DNA of 64,000 bases from an uncultured Chthoniobacterales bacterium (GCA_902805675.1 CADCTA010000086.1:24236-88235); one strand, 5' to 3'. Counted from the stretch's first letter, positions 42,797 through 53,100 are shown. The notes: generated by a model not told the origin, from the sequence alone. Program-made: numbers and translations.

Positions 42797-43474
42797 ATGG
42801 CCAGTTCCACGAAGAAGACGGCTTCCGCAAAAGCCACCAAGAAGACTGCTCCGCCGAAAGCCGCCAAGCCCGCTGCGGCCAAGCCTGCAGCTGCTAAGGC
42901 CGCTCCGGCAAAGAAGGTTTCTGCGCCGGCAGAGAACCCTCGCGCGACTCCGACGGTGTCGCAAAGCATCCTTGGCAACAACCACAAGGAGCAGAATCTG
43001 GATCCTTTCACCAAGGGCCAGCGCGAGAAGCTCCTCTTCCTCCGCGACGCGATGGTCGACTCGATGGCCGGTGTCGCGCAGGACACACTCCGCTCGCGCG
43101 CCGAAGGCAGTGAGGCTTCCGCTTTTGGCATGCACCAGGCAGACGCGGGCAGCGACGCATACGATCGCGACTTTGCCCTCAGCCTCCTTTCGCAGGAACA
43201 GGATGCGCTTTACGAGATCGACCAGGCGTTGAAGCGCATCGACCTCGGCACCTACGGCGTCTGCGAGATGTCTGGAAAACCAATCCCACATGCCCGCCTC
43301 GAGGCGATCCCGTTCGCGCGATTCACGGTCGAGTGCCAGTCGCAGCTCGAGAAGCAGAATAAGGCGTCGCGCGTTCGTCAATCGGTCACCTCTCTGTTCG
43401 GCCTGACCGACGATGAAGGTGGCGAGGGCGAGGAAGAAGAGTCAAAGAGCGATCGCGACGACGCGAAAGACTAA
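42797..43474 (+). CDS. TraR/DksA-like protein with Lys/Ala/Pro-rich N-terminal tail
   Basis: The 225-residue protein has a histone-H1-like tail (about 1-45, repeated [12 protein letters not shown] motifs). A coiled-coil core (about 70-140) and a DksA zinc-finger-like end (about 150-185) follow. The finger has CEMSG where CxxC is usual and FTVECQ at the second pair, so only two of the four Cys remain. The Asp pair at the coiled-coil tip region is seen as [11 protein letters not shown]. DksA-type proteins bind the secondary channel of RNA polymerase. The acidic C-terminus ([11 protein letters not shown]) is unusual. rpmG follows 5 bp after. Confidence 0.85.
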   Translation: MASSTKKTASAKATKKTAPPKAAKPAAAKPAAAKAAPAKKVSAPAENPRATPTVSQSILGNNHKEQNLDPFTKGQREKLLFLRDAMVDSMAGVAQDTLRSRAEGSEASAFGMHQADAGSDAYDRDFALSLLSQEQDALYEIDQALKRIDLGTYGVCEMSGKPIPHARLEAIPFARFTVECQSQLEKQNKASRVRQSVTSLFGLTDDEGGEGEEEESKSDRDDAKD

Positions 43475-43479
43475 AGATT

Positions 43480-43653
43480 ATGCCGCAGGAAATTATCACC
43501 CTCGAATGCACGGAAGCGAAGGCGCTCGGCAAACCAGTCTCGCGCTACATGAGCACGCGGAATAAGAAGAGCCCGCGCACGCCAAATCGGCTCGAAAAAA
43601 AGAAGTATAATCCTTTCCTCAAGCGGCATACGCTGCACCGCGAAACCCGCTAA
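43480..43653 (+). CDS. rpmG: 50S ribosomal protein L33
   Basis: The 57-residue basic protein begins [20 protein letters not shown] and has [20 protein letters not shown] followed by [15 protein letters not shown]. This fits the L33 fold and length (E. coli 55 residues). It has a single Cys, so it is the zinc-independent type. It lies between the DksA-like gene (5 bp upstream) and rpsR (6 bp downstream), probably one transcript. Confidence 0.93.
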   Translation: MPQEIITLECTEAKALGKPVSRYMSTRNKKSPRTPNRLEKKKYNPFLKRHTLHRETR

Positions 43654-43659
43654 CCAGCC

Positions 43660-43899
43660 ATGCAACCGAAGACCGCCAAACGCCGCTCCGCATTCCGTCG
43701 CGCCAACCGCACGATGCCGCGGCGCCGTATCGACATCGCCACTGAAGCGATCGACTACAAGAATCCCGACCTGCTGAAGAAGTTCGTCACCGAGAGCGGC
43801 AAGATCCTGCCGCGTCGAGTTACCGGCATGCCGGCGCACATGCACCGTAAGATCACGCGCGAGATCAAGCGCAGCCGGTCGGTGCTGTTGATGAAGTAG
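43660..43899 (+). CDS. rpsR: 30S ribosomal protein S18
   Basis: The 79-residue protein has the S18 signature [20 protein letters not shown] and [21 protein letters not shown]18 binds the 30S platform with S6. The usual neighbours rpsF, ssb and rplI are absent; here it follows rpmG, as in several non-proteobacterial genomes. The 164 bp after the stop, before the RelE-like gene, show nothing recognisable. Confidence 0.96.
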   Translation: MQPKTAKRRSAFRRANRTMPRRRIDIATEAIDYKNPDLLKKFVTESGKILPRRVTGMPAHMHRKITREIKRSRSVLLMK

Positions 43900-44063
43900 C
43901 TCGCGCGTCGAGCAGACCGCACGCGCCTGTCGGCGCTCGTCCGCAGCCAGCGTCCGAGCGCGCCACGGTTGCTCCTAGCCTCGGCGGCTTGCACCACAGT
44001 CGCGCTCGCTAGGCACGTGCGTCGCTCCTGGCAATCGCAAGCGCGAGCAGAGCTTGACGCGCG

Positions 44064-44426
44064 CTAGGCCTTCCGCGTGCGCTCGCCCTGCTCGATCAAC
44101 TTCCAGAACTCTCGGTTCTTCCCAAGCTGATCGTCCTCCGCCATCGGGAGTTTGCTGCGGAAGAGGAAGTCGCGAAACGTGTTCTTGTGCAGCACGCGGT
44201 GCACGGTCACGCCTTCCGGCGAGCGCTCGAAGTAGATGCGGTAATCCTTCGCGCGATACCGGTATAGCTTCTTCCCCTCACGCTCGATGGTGCCGAACTT
44301 GCGCGCGTCGAGATTGTCGAGATCGGTCGGCAGGATCTGGAACTCAGCGAGCAGATCGAGCTGCAGAGTCTTGGGAAGGGCAGACATCTCCGCGGCACTC
44401 AGCTCGTTGAAGATGATCTGGAACAT
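44064..44426 (-). CDS. RelE/ParE-like toxin-family protein, last gene of the sppA-alr operon
   Basis: From the ATG at 44426 (5 bp after the alr stop) the product is 120 residues. The central KLYRYRAKDYRIYFERSPEG and VTVHRVLHKNTFRDFLFRSK fit a RelE/ParE-like fold: beta-strand, Arg-rich strand and a conserved HxxxH-like stretch. No antitoxin gene is adjacent on either side. An alternative upstream start at 44483 would overlap alr. It may be a solitary RelE homologue or a conserved non-toxin relative. Co-transcription with alr is likely from spacing. Confidence 0.7.
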   Translation of the reverse strand: MFQIIFNELSAAEMSALPKTLQLDLLAEFQILPTDLDNLDARKFGTIEREGKKLYRYRAKDYRIYFERSPEGVTVHRVLHKNTFRDFLFRSKLPMAEDDQLGKNREFWKLIEQGERTRKA

Positions 44427-44431
44427 CCGGC

Positions 44432-45538
44432 TCACACATACACGCGCGTCACCCGGCTGCCAATGCCGGTGAAAACCTCCCACGGGATCGTCCCCGCCTT
44501 GTCGGCTATTTCGAAGGCGGTGATCTCCTCGTCGCCTTGTCGACCAATTACGACCACCTCATCACCGGCTTCGACACCTGCCACGTCTGTGACATCGACG
44601 TTCGTCAGATCCATCGTGACGCGGCCGACGATCGGGCAACGCTGACCGCGCACGAGCACAGCGGCGTCGCGGCCGGAAATAGAACGCAGCAAGCCGTCCG
44701 CGTAGCCAATGCTCAAAGTCGCGATCCTGCTGCGCCGTCGGGTGGTGAAAGTGCGGCCGTAGCTGACGGACGTTCCCGCCGCGAGCTCACGCACGAGCGC
44801 AATCCGCGCCTTCAACGTCATCGCAGGGCGCAGCAGACGCTGCTGCTCGCGAATCGGCGAGACACCATAGAGCATCAGGCCGGCGCGAATAAAATCGTAG
44901 GAAGCGTCGCCGAAGGAGATGACGCCGGCGCTGGGCAACGCGTGGACTGCATACGCGCCGGGAACCTCGCTGCGGATGCGCGCGAGCAACGTCGCAAAGC
45001 GCGACAACTGCTCGCCCGTGTAGGCAGCGTCGTCATCCGCCGACGGCAGATGCGTCGACACGCTATGGATCGCGACGTTCGGCATCGCGGCGATGGCTTT
45101 GATCGCAGGCAGCGCCTCCGCTTCGATGATCCCCATGCGGCCCATACCGGTATCGATTTTGCAATTCAACTGCACCGGCGTGCCGGTTGCGACGCGGCTA
45201 AACTCGAGCGCTTCCTCCGCGCTGGAAATGGAAGGGATGAAGCCATGCCGCGTGATCTCTGCCCGCTCAGACGGCAGCGCGGGACCCATGATCAACACCG
45301 GATGTGGCACGGCCGAGCGTGCTTCGATTCCCTCCTTCAAGTTCGCGACGCCGAACAGTTCAGCCTCGCTCGCGAGCGCCTGCGCGACAGCGGTGAGTCC
45401 GTGACCGTAGCCATTGGCCTTGATCACGGCGAGGAGCGAAGCCCCAGGCCCGGCGAGCTTTCGCGCGGTCGCCGCATTATGCCGCAAGGCGTCTAGGTTG
45501 ATCTCGGCCCAACAGCGGCCCGGGTCGGTGTTGTTCAT
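44432..45538 (-). CDS. alr: Alanine racemase
   Basis: The 368-residue PLP enzyme makes D-alanine for peptidoglycan. The PLP Lys lies in AVIKANGYGHG (near residue 39). The C-terminal catalytic Tyr region is seen in LMLYGVSPIREQQ. RCPIVGRVTMDLTNVDVT is the standard C-terminal beta-domain motif. It overlaps tsaB by 4 bp. Confidence 0.96.
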   Translation of the reverse strand: MNNTDPGRCWAEINLDALRHNAATARKLAGPGASLLAVIKANGYGHGLTAVAQALASEAELFGVANLKEGIEARSAVPHPVLIMGPALPSERAEITRHGFIPSISSAEEALEFSRVATGTPVQLNCKIDTGMGRMGIIEAEALPAIKAIAAMPNVAIHSVSTHLPSADDDAAYTGEQLSRFATLLARIRSEVPGAYAVHALPSAGVISFGDASYDFIRAGLMLYGVSPIREQQRLLRPAMTLKARIALVRELAAGTSVSYGRTFTTRRRSRIATLSIGYADGLLRSISGRDAAVLVRGQRCPIVGRVTMDLTNVDVTDVAGVEAGDEVVVIGRQGDEEITAFEIADKAGTIPWEVFTGIGSRVTRVYV

Positions 45539-46152
45539 GAGGTAACGTGCGCCGGCGAGGTTGGATATGTGATGTGCGGCTCCCGCAGATAGATCGGTTC
45601 GAGGGGCGGCGCTGTCAGCGTGTCCGGCACCTCGCGCGCGATCTCGGTGAGCACCCGAGCTGATGGATACGAAAGAACAGCACCGGGCGCGTCAGCTATC
45701 TGCTGGGATGCGAACACCGGATGCGCGCTTCCGTTGAGGCGGGCCCGCAGTTCCTCCTGTGTGTAAAGCAGCGGCCCTTCCGCGCAGTTGCGCTCGCTGA
45801 TCTGAGCGAAGAAGAACGACTGGCGCCGCGCATCACCCACTACGCTGTATTCGCCAGCTTCCGTTTCGAACGCTCGCACCGACGACAGTCCGCACAAGCG
45901 TGCGCCAGTGGCCGCTGCCAGCCCACTCGCCGTCGCGATCGCGATGCGCGTACCTGCGTATGAACCTGGACCGAGTCCTACGACGATCAACTCCGGACTG
46001 CCAAAGCGTCGCAGAGTTTGCTCCAGATTCTCGAAGAACAGACCGGAATGCTTTCGATCGTTTGCAAAAGCGATGTCGAACACTTCGCCAGACCGTGCAG
46101 ACCACGCGATCGACCCGCACCCGGTCGATAAATCGATGCCGAGGATTTTCAT
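45535..46152 (-). CDS. tsaB: tRNA threonylcarbamoyladenosine biosynthesis protein TsaB
   Basis: The 205-residue ASKHA-fold protein begins MKILGIDLSTGCGSIAW. It has the family segment ELIVVGLGPGSYAGTRIAIA near residues 55-74. With TsaD, TsaE and TsaC it makes t6A at position 37 of ANN-decoding tRNAs. The C-terminal region is shorter than E. coli YeaZ. It overlaps tsaE by 4 bp and alr by 4 bp. Confidence 0.93.
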   Translation of the reverse strand: MKILGIDLSTGCGSIAWSARSGEVFDIAFANDRKHSGLFFENLEQTLRRFGSPELIVVGLGPGSYAGTRIAIATASGLAAATGARLCGLSSVRAFETEAGEYSVVGDARRQSFFFAQISERNCAEGPLLYTQEELRARLNGSAHPVFASQQIADAPGAVLSYPSARVLTEIAREVPDTLTAPPLEPIYLREPHITYPTSPAHVTS

Positions 46153-46565
46153 GCGTGCTCAAGGCCGCGGATCGCACGTGCGCTTTCGGTCTGCACCTCG
46201 AGGGAAATCCAGCGCGTGCCGACGGGCAGCAGCTCCGGGAAGCGATCTGCCCATTCGATGATGCAGACGCCGTCGCCGAACAGATATTCGTCGAACCCAA
46301 GCCGCGCCACTTCGTCGGCACTCTCCAGCCGGTAAAAGTCGAAGTGGTAAACCGGCAGTCGGCCGCCGGAGTATTCGTGAATCAACGTAAAGGTGGGGCT
46401 GGTAACCTGATCGTTGCTCCGCAGCTCCGCGACGAAACCTTTGACGAACTGCGTCTTACCCGCGCCTAAGTCGCCCGTCAGCGCGATGACGTCACCTTTG
46501 TTCGAGCCGCGCGCGCACGCGGCGCCGGCTGCCGTCGTTCCTTCCGGGCTATCGGAAATGAACAT
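46149..46565 (-). CDS. tsaE: tRNA threonylcarbamoyladenosine biosynthesis ATPase TsaE
   Basis: The 138-residue P-loop protein has Walker A LTGDLGAGKTQFVKGF (near residues 29-44), SPTFTLIHEY, VYHFDFYRL and CIIEWADRFPELLP. TsaE hydrolyses ATP to reset the TsaBD complex in t6A synthesis. It overlaps thiL by 17 bp and tsaB by 4 bp in the same operon. Confidence 0.95.
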   Translation of the reverse strand: MFISDSPEGTTAAGAACARGSNKGDVIALTGDLGAGKTQFVKGFVAELRSNDQVTSPTFTLIHEYSGGRLPVYHFDFYRLESADEVARLGFDEYLFGDGVCIIEWADRFPELLPVGTRWISLEVQTESARAIRGLEHA

Positions 46566-47472
46566 AGCCGCACGGGATCTTGCGCACTCCGGACTTCGCT
46601 TTGCGCGTCAGCCGACCGATGCGCGTGAGGGCCAGCTTTCCGAATTTGCGATGCCACCGGCGCTGCAGTTCAGCGGCCTCAGCGGCCGGAACGGCGAAGA
46701 GCAACTCGTAGTCTTCGCCGTCGCTGATTGCCTGTTCGATCGAGCAACCGTGGTGACGTGGCAGCGCGGCTTCATCGACCTCGAAATCGACACGGCTCGC
46801 CGCGGCAAGCCGCGGGAGATCGGTGCCAAGCCCGTCGCTCAGGTCCATCATGGCGGAGACCGTCGCGTTCTCCGTCAGCCAACGCGACTCCGCGACGCGT
46901 GGCGTGAAGCTCAGATGCCGGCCGCCTAACGAGCCGCCGAGTCGCCCGGTCACGAACAGTTCATCGCCGGGCTTGCCGCCAGCGCGACCCACCCAGCGAT
47001 CGGCTTCGACGACGCCCGACATGCTGACTGAGATGGCAAGCGCACCAGTCGTTCGGCTGGTTTCACCGCCGACGATCGCCACCCCAAATGCCGCCGCGGC
47101 TTTATTCAGGCCACGGTAGAGTTGTCGCACCCACGCTGCTGTGGTTTCGGCCGGTGCGATCAGAGTCACGAGCGCCGTTTCCGGTAATGCCGACATGGCC
47201 GCGAAGTCGCTCAGCGGTCGCGCCATGGCCTTCCAGCCGACGGCCGCAGGTTTCGCCGCGCCAGTGAAGTGAACTCCTTCGACGACACAGTCCGTTTTCA
47301 GGACGAGCAACTTCTGCCCGGCCCCGAGCCGCACCAGCGCGCAGTCATCGCCTGGACCGAGGATCACCGAGTTGTTGCGCGGGAGTCGCGCGGTGATCTG
47401 GGCAAGCACACGATCCTCGCCCAGGTCGCCAAGGGACGACTCCGTCCGGTTGGCGGACTTCCGGGGGCTCAT
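46549..47472 (-). CDS. thiL: Thiamine-monophosphate kinase
   Basis: The 307-residue PurM-fold kinase phosphorylates TMP to thiamine diphosphate. Motifs are ILGPGDDCALVRL (Mg-binding), DCVVEGVHF, FGVAIVGGETSRTTGALAIS and MMDLSDGLGTDLPRLA. C-terminal extensions are slightly basic. It overlaps the CPBP peptidase gene by 4 bp and tsaE by 17 bp. Confidence 0.95.
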   Translation of the reverse strand: MSPRKSANRTESSLGDLGEDRVLAQITARLPRNNSVILGPGDDCALVRLGAGQKLLVLKTDCVVEGVHFTGAAKPAAVGWKAMARPLSDFAAMSALPETALVTLIAPAETTAAWVRQLYRGLNKAAAAFGVAIVGGETSRTTGALAISVSMSGVVEADRWVGRAGGKPGDELFVTGRLGGSLGGRHLSFTPRVAESRWLTENATVSAMMDLSDGLGTDLPRLAAASRVDFEVDEAALPRHHGCSIEQAISDGEDYELLFAVPAAEAAELQRRWHRKFGKLALTRIGRLTRKAKSGVRKIPCGYVHFR

Positions 47473-48281
47473 TGCTGGAACAAGTCAGGAAATGCGAGCG
47501 CGGTGAGGGTAAGCGAATTGAACAGGGCGTGCATCGCCATCGGCACCAGGATCGATCCGCTCCACTCGAAGGCCACGGTGAAGCAGGCCCCGAGCACGAA
47601 CAAAGGCGCGGCGGACGGCACATGCGCGTGCACGGCAGCGAAGAGGAGCGAGTTCGCCGCGAGGCCGACCGACCGGCCGAGGTAGCGACGGATGACTCCA
47701 TACAAAAAGAAGCGGAAGACGAACTCCTCGACCATGGGCGCAATGGCCACGGCCAGGACGATGATCAGCACGCGTTGCTGGATTGTTTGCGATTCGTTGA
47801 ACAGCTCGACGATTCCCTGCCTGCTCGAATCGCCACCGAGAAAGCGGCGCGTGGCGAGGTCAGCGAGAAAGATCAGGGGGTAGGAAGCGAAGAGAAGAAT
47901 GCCCCCCGTTACCAGGGTCCGCCAGAAGCCGACCTTCGAGAATCCCGCTAACGAGTCCACACTGATCCGCCGCAGCTTCAGAAACGCAGCCACGAATACG
48001 AGCAGGCCAACCGAGATGAGCGCGTTCGCGATCAAGTCCTGAGTGCGCAGCACCATCTTGCCCGCCTGCGATGTGGCGGCGGCAGCGTTCAGGGCAAAGA
48101 GGGTAGCAAGCGCAGTAGCGAGTGCTGCTTCGGGAAGGCCAAAGGATTTTGGTTCTTCGCCCTCCGGCGGCGCCGCGCTGCGGGCCGCGATTTGCCGGAG
48201 CAAAGAGATGTAGATGTAAACGCCCGCGACCAGCAACAGCGCATTGAATACAGCGGCGATTACCGTCAGGAGGCCGCTCAC
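47469..48281 (-). CDS. CPBP family intramembrane metalloprotease
   Basis: The 270-residue membrane protein has about eight helices. The CPBP (Abi/CAAX-like) motifs are EEFVFRFFLYGVIRR (EExxxR), FAAVHAHVPS (FxxxH) and HALFN (HxxxN). Members cleave membrane substrates or act as bacteriocin-immunity proteins. The substrate is unknown. It lies 18 bp after sppA, another membrane protease gene, and overlaps thiL by 4 bp. Confidence 0.93.
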   Translation of the reverse strand: MSGLLTVIAAVFNALLLVAGVYIYISLLRQIAARSAAPPEGEEPKSFGLPEAALATALATLFALNAAAATSQAGKMVLRTQDLIANALISVGLLVFVAAFLKLRRISVDSLAGFSKVGFWRTLVTGGILLFASYPLIFLADLATRRFLGGDSSRQGIVELFNESQTIQQRVLIIVLAVAIAPMVEEFVFRFFLYGVIRRYLGRSVGLAANSLLFAAVHAHVPSAAPLFVLGACFTVAFEWSGSILVPMAMHALFNSLTLTALAFPDLFQQ

Positions 48282-48299
48282 AAGTAAAATGCCGAACCC

Positions 48300-49313
48300 C
48301 TACGGCGCGTAGTAGCTCGGCAGGAAGTAAGCGCGGCCGGTTTCGAGCTGCGGCATCAACTGTTTCGGCAAGGTGATTTCTACCTTCTTCGAGCTGCCCG
48401 TCTGGCCAAGCGCCCGGAAGAAGCGGCCGAGGTTGTTTGGCGGATCGTACTTCACTACCGCGGCGTAAGGGGCGTTACCCAGCCCCTTCGCCTTCGCGAA
48501 TGCGTCCTCGATGTGGCCGAGTTCGTCGATCAGCTTACTGGCATGGGCATCGCGCCCGGAGAGGATGCGGCCATCCGCCACGGTGTTGCGCAAATCGTCG
48601 GCGACCAGCTTTCGCTCCTTTGCCACGATGCCGAGAAACTTGTCATACGTGCCCATCACGAAACCCTGCACGTATTCGCGCTCCTCCGGGCTCATCGGAC
48701 GGGCGCCATTCAGCATGTCCTTGAACTTGCCGCTTTTGAACACGACGGACGCGAGCCCGACCTTGTTGAAGAGCTGCTCGTAATTCAGCGTCTGGATGAT
48801 TACGCCGATGCTGCCGGTGATCGTGGTGTCGCTCGCCATCAGGTGCCGCGCACCGCAAGCGACGTAGTAGCCGCCTGACGCGGCCACCGAGCCCATATGC
48901 ACGATGACCGGCTTCTTCTCGTTCGTCTTCACGACAGCGTTGTAAATGGTGTCGGAAGCGGTGACTTCACCACCGGGTGAGTCGATCTCCAGCACGACGG
49001 CGCGCACATCGTCGTCCTCGCGAGCCTGCTCGAGCGCGATCCGGAGATCGTCAACCATCGAATCACCGACATTGCCCTCCATGGACGAGCTGATCAGGCC
49101 GCGCAGCGGGATGACGACGATCTTTTCATCGCTGCCCCTGACCGCGGCGTCGAGCGTGACCTCGCGGAAACGGGGCAGCGCGTCCTGCTCGACCGAAGCG
49201 CCCGCGAGGCGGCTGAAAGTCGTCGCTGCCAGGATGAAGTTGACCACCACGCTCGCGCAGAGGGCAACAAAGAGGAAAATGCTAAGGCACCCTAGCTTCC
49301 GGTCATTCGCCAT
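48300..49313 (-). CDS. sppA: Signal peptide peptidase SppA (S49 family)
   Basis: From the ATG at 49313 the product is 337 residues (a TTG at 49325 would add four). It has one N-terminal helix (about 8-29), then a S49 domain. The nucleophile Ser is in GSVAASGGYYVACGA, and the Lys of the SGKFKDMLNGARP region fits the catalytic Lys in Bacillus-type SppA. It digests remnant signal peptides at the membrane. It heads the seven-gene minus-strand operon. Confidence 0.93.
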   Translation of the reverse strand: MANDRKLGCLSIFLFVALCASVVVNFILAATTFSRLAGASVEQDALPRFREVTLDAAVRGSDEKIVVIPLRGLISSSMEGNVGDSMVDDLRIALEQAREDDDVRAVVLEIDSPGGEVTASDTIYNAVVKTNEKKPVIVHMGSVAASGGYYVACGARHLMASDTTITGSIGVIIQTLNYEQLFNKVGLASVVFKSGKFKDMLNGARPMSPEEREYVQGFVMGTYDKFLGIVAKERKLVADDLRNTVADGRILSGRDAHASKLIDELGHIEDAFAKAKGLGNAPYAAVVKYDPPNNLGRFFRALGQTGSSKKVEITLPKQLMPQLETGRAYFLPSYYAP

Positions 49314-49441
49314 CGTGGGATGCAATTAGGTGGAGAACAGGCGGAGGCACAAGCGGTTTTGGGGGATAGGGAAAATCCGTAAACAGCCAAACAGCGCGCG
49401 AACAACAGAGGGGTGGCGCACGTTCTGCTTTTCTAACAATT

Positions 49442-49654
49442 ATGAACAGCACCGGTCACCTTCCACTAAGTGACTCAGCCGTACGTCCGCTGGGGAAAGC
49501 CAAACGAGGCCGGCCGCGCAAGAGCGCGGCGATCGTTCCGGCTGCAGCCCCAGTCGTGCGCGAGCAGGCCGCAGTCGGCACGCTCACCCGCACGAAAAGT
49601 CTGCTTCTCGCCGCACTGAAGGTGTGGGAGTTGAAGCAGCGCGGAATGGGCTGA
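49442..49654 (+). CDS. Small basic protein with an AT-hook-like GRPRK motif
   Basis: The 70-residue product has KRGRPRKSAAIV near residues 21-32, an AT-hook-like motif, and a C-terminal helical LTRTKSLLLAALKVWELKQR. It may bind AT-rich DNA, but the motif is short. No family is recognised. It is preceded by a 116-bp spacer after the divergent sppA start. Codon use is ordinary for the window. Confidence 0.5.
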   Translation: MNSTGHLPLSDSAVRPLGKAKRGRPRKSAAIVPAAAPVVREQAAVGTLTRTKSLLLAALKVWELKQRGMG

Positions 49655-49667
49655 GCGCTTTACAATT

Positions 49668-50132
49668 CTAAGACTTCGGCTCCGCGCGGACGTAAATGTC
49701 GCGCGGCGCTTTGTTGAAGTATTTGAAGAGGGCTGGGCAGAGCCAGCCTTCCATCTGATATTTCTCCGAGTAGTACCAGTTGCCGCCTGATTCCTCGCGG
49801 CGCCACTCGAGCTTCACCTCGTGGCCGGGGAACGGCGACGCGCTAAAGATGGCCTTCCAGCCGCGCTCCGCGTGCGGAATATCAGCAACCAGCTTGTCGA
49901 TCATCTTGTCGATGCCGGCGATGAACGGCTCGCGCGACAACCCAACCGCCGGGTCGTCGAAAACCCACATGCCGTTGTGCCGGTAAGGCGCGATGACCAT
50001 CAGCGAGTTTGAGGATGCTACGCTCACCTCTCTGGCATCGCTACTCAGCGCGATGCTGGCTGCGATAAACACACATGCGACACCGATGAACCACCCGCGC
50101 CCGCGGAGAGCGGAACGCGGGATGGTTCGCAT
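49668..50132 (-). CDS. Exported DUF6717-like protein
   Basis: From the ATG at 50132 the product is 154 residues. It has a signal peptide (GWFIGVACVFIAASIALSS) and a compact domain with SLMVIAPYRHNGMWVFDDPA, AIFSASPFPGHEVKLEWRRE, GGNWYYSEKYQMEGWLCPAL and FKYFNKAPRDIYVRAE. I recall this pattern as the DUF6717 family, with no known function. An upstream start at 50189 would overlap the peptidase gene and is less likely. It lies downstream of the M36 peptidase, same strand. Confidence 0.75.
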   Translation of the reverse strand: MRTIPRSALRGRGWFIGVACVFIAASIALSSDAREVSVASSNSLMVIAPYRHNGMWVFDDPAVGLSREPFIAGIDKMIDKLVADIPHAERGWKAIFSASPFPGHEVKLEWRREESGGNWYYSEKYQMEGWLCPALFKYFNKAPRDIYVRAEPKS

Positions 50133-50157
50133 CGTCGACAGCTGGAAACCGGCTGGC

Positions 50158-53100
50158 TTACTGCAGGTTGTAGATCTCAACCACGCCAACGCCGCTCGGC
50201 TGCTGATCTTTGCCGCGAACGATCGCGGTGTGAGGACCGGCCGTGAGCGAGGGCATCAGCATCGCAGATTCTCTTGAATCCGACGGCGCGAGGCCCGCTT
50301 GCTGGATCTCGGCGGCATTGGGCGATTGCTGCCAATCGTCGTTCGCCGTCGATGTCCCGTTCGCGTCCACGATCTCCAGCGTTGTATCGCTGAGGGCGTT
50401 GGGCAGCTGCGATTGCAGCGACGGCCCGATCGCACGCACGACCACTCTGGTTGCACCCGCGCCGGATGGGCCAGCGATGAATCCGCCGATCAGAGCGTTA
50501 TCACCCGGCTCAACGAAGGCGCGCGCGCTCAGGTTTCGCAGCGTGGAGCCCGCGCCTGTGTCGAGATCATAGATCTCGACGAGGCCGATGCCCTGTTCGC
50601 CGTTCTTCCCTTGCAGGATCGTGGTGTAGCTACCCGGATTCAGCGTCATGACGATGGCTGACTCGCGGCTATCAGTCGGCGCCAGATTCGTGGCCTGCAC
50701 GTCGGCTTCGTTCGCCTGCCAATCGTCGTTCGCCGCGATCGGGGTGGGATTGCCTCCCTGATACACTTCCAGAGTCGGATCGCTCATTCTGCCCTGCACC
50801 GGAACGCCGCCGGATTGGAGTGAAGGCCCGATCGCTCGCACAATTACCCGCTTCGGCGCATCTCTGAGGATGAAACCACCAAAGAGCACATTATCGCCAG
50901 TCTGCACGCGAGCACGCGCCGCGATGTTCTGCAGTCGTGCCGGTGGCAACACGCCAGGTGCCACGTCGGCATTGACGACGTTGCTGACGGGGCTCTGCGC
51001 CGTGACGGACCCGAAGGTGTAGGTCGAACGCACCCGGTAGCAGTAGCTGCCGGTGGAGCGACCCGAGACAGTCGCGGACGTGCCGGCGGTGCTGGCAATG
51101 TCTCTCCAGTTCTCATTCTGCAGCCGGATATCATCGATGTACCAGCCGAGCGGCGACGAGCCCGCGCGATTGTCCGGCCCGACCGCATAGCGGAAGCGGA
51201 GGTTGACGGTCTTGCCTTGGAAGGCAGTCATATCCACCTCGCGTGAAAAGAGCGGTTCGGTGGCAAAGAACTCTCCCGCGAACGGGGCGAGATCGGAGCG
51301 CTGATTCGTATACACAGGAGCCCAGTTCGTGCCGCCGTCTTCCGAGACTTCCACGAAGACCGCATCGTCACCCTCGTTGACGTTCCAGTCGCGGAAGGTC
51401 AATTTTGTCGAACCTGCCGAAGGCATCGCGATGGCAGTTTTGTAGGTCAGGATCGCGGACGCATCCTTGGCATTCTCGGCCGCGCGAGCGCGGAAGGTCG
51501 TGCTGTTGTGCATCGGCTTCTCCGTCGAGCTTTGCCATGTGAACCCGGAATACCCGGGTGTCATGCTGACAGTCCACTGCGTCAGGCCGGCCTGCGCGTT
51601 GTCGAATACGAGAGGACCGCACGAGGTCGTGGACTCCTGCAGGGTATCTGGACCACTCGCGCCCGCCGGACGCGTCCAGTTCAACGTGTAGGAGCCGTTC
51701 GTATCGGGCTTCTCATAATCGCTGCCGATCGAGATCACCGGCGCCTCGAGCACCGGGCAATTGTAGAGCCGGATGTTATCCACATACCAGCCATCGACGC
51801 CATTGCAGCCATCCTGGCTCCAGGTGAACCGAATCTTCACCTTGTCGCCCGGCGAGACCATCTCGGCCAGGTTCATTACGGTGGTGCCCCATGATCCGCC
51901 TTGCTCGCCGGTGTTGGTGCCGTTCCAGGCGAACTCACCCGCATTCGGGTTGGTGTTGTTGCCGACCGGCGGCGGATCGGCGAACTGCGCGTTAGGCGCG
52001 TTGAAGACGTATTGATCCTGCGGCACGAGCTCGTACGTCTTGCCGCCGTCCCTGCTGATCTCGACCTGCCCGCCGTCAAAGGTCAACTCAGTCGCAACAT
52101 AATGGTCGAAGCTCAGGTGCGTGCCATCCGCGCCCGCAGGAATCGTGATTTCCGGGCTCTCGATCGTGTGCTGGCCGGAATACTCGCCGCCAGGCGTGCA
52201 GGTGCCGCCACCTTCCTCTCCGATAGGCGCATTACGCGCAAAAACTGCTGAGCCCGAGCGCCCAGCCGGCAGATCGGCGCGGACCTTGAACAAGCGGGTG
52301 TTCGCCTTCGATGCGTCTTCCCAGTCTTCAAACACGCCTTTGCTTGTCTTCGTCCAGCCATCCTCGCCCGATTCCCAATCTTCCGTAAAGATATCGGAAG
52401 GGCCGTCGCAGATCGGAGCTGGGTCTGGCGAGAGTAGCTTCGCAAATTTGCAAGGGACCTGTTGACTCATCTCGACCGCTGCAGTGGCGGCGGCGAGTTG
52501 CGCGCAATCGTCCGCGGTGATCGTCTCGCCGGGCACGGGGACGCCTCCCGCGTTGAAACCATTCAGCGCCTGGCCGGTCAGATCCGTGCACGATCGCTTC
52601 AACGCATTCTCGTGGTCGGTGAAGTTGCTCGTCCGCGTTTGATACATCGTGGAAGCGCGGAAGTAGATGTGGACAGCCTTCACGAAACCGATGCCGGTCA
52701 CGGTCTTGCCGTTAAACGTTCCGGCGGCTTGCCCGATCGTTTTGTCCTCTTTTTTGAACTTGGTTCCGTCCACCAGCAGCGCGAAAGCCTGGTTAGGCAC
52801 GCCGGAGTTGACATGCACGCCGCCGCCATCGCTTGAATCGCAATGATAGATCGACGAGGAAACCTTATCCGGGTTCCCGTACTCCGTCGGGTCGTACATG
52901 TTGCGCAAAATGCCGAGCGCCGGCTGGTTGATTCCCTGGGAGTCTTCGCCGATCTGCCAGCGCTGACCTGCTGGCCGCGGCTGCGCGTTGTTCGCGCCGC
53001 CCTCGGCGTCGAAGCCGTTGTGGATGTCGACCACTTCGCCCCAAACGTCGGAATACGACTCGTTCAGCGCGCCTGACTGATACGAATAGATCAGGTCGTG

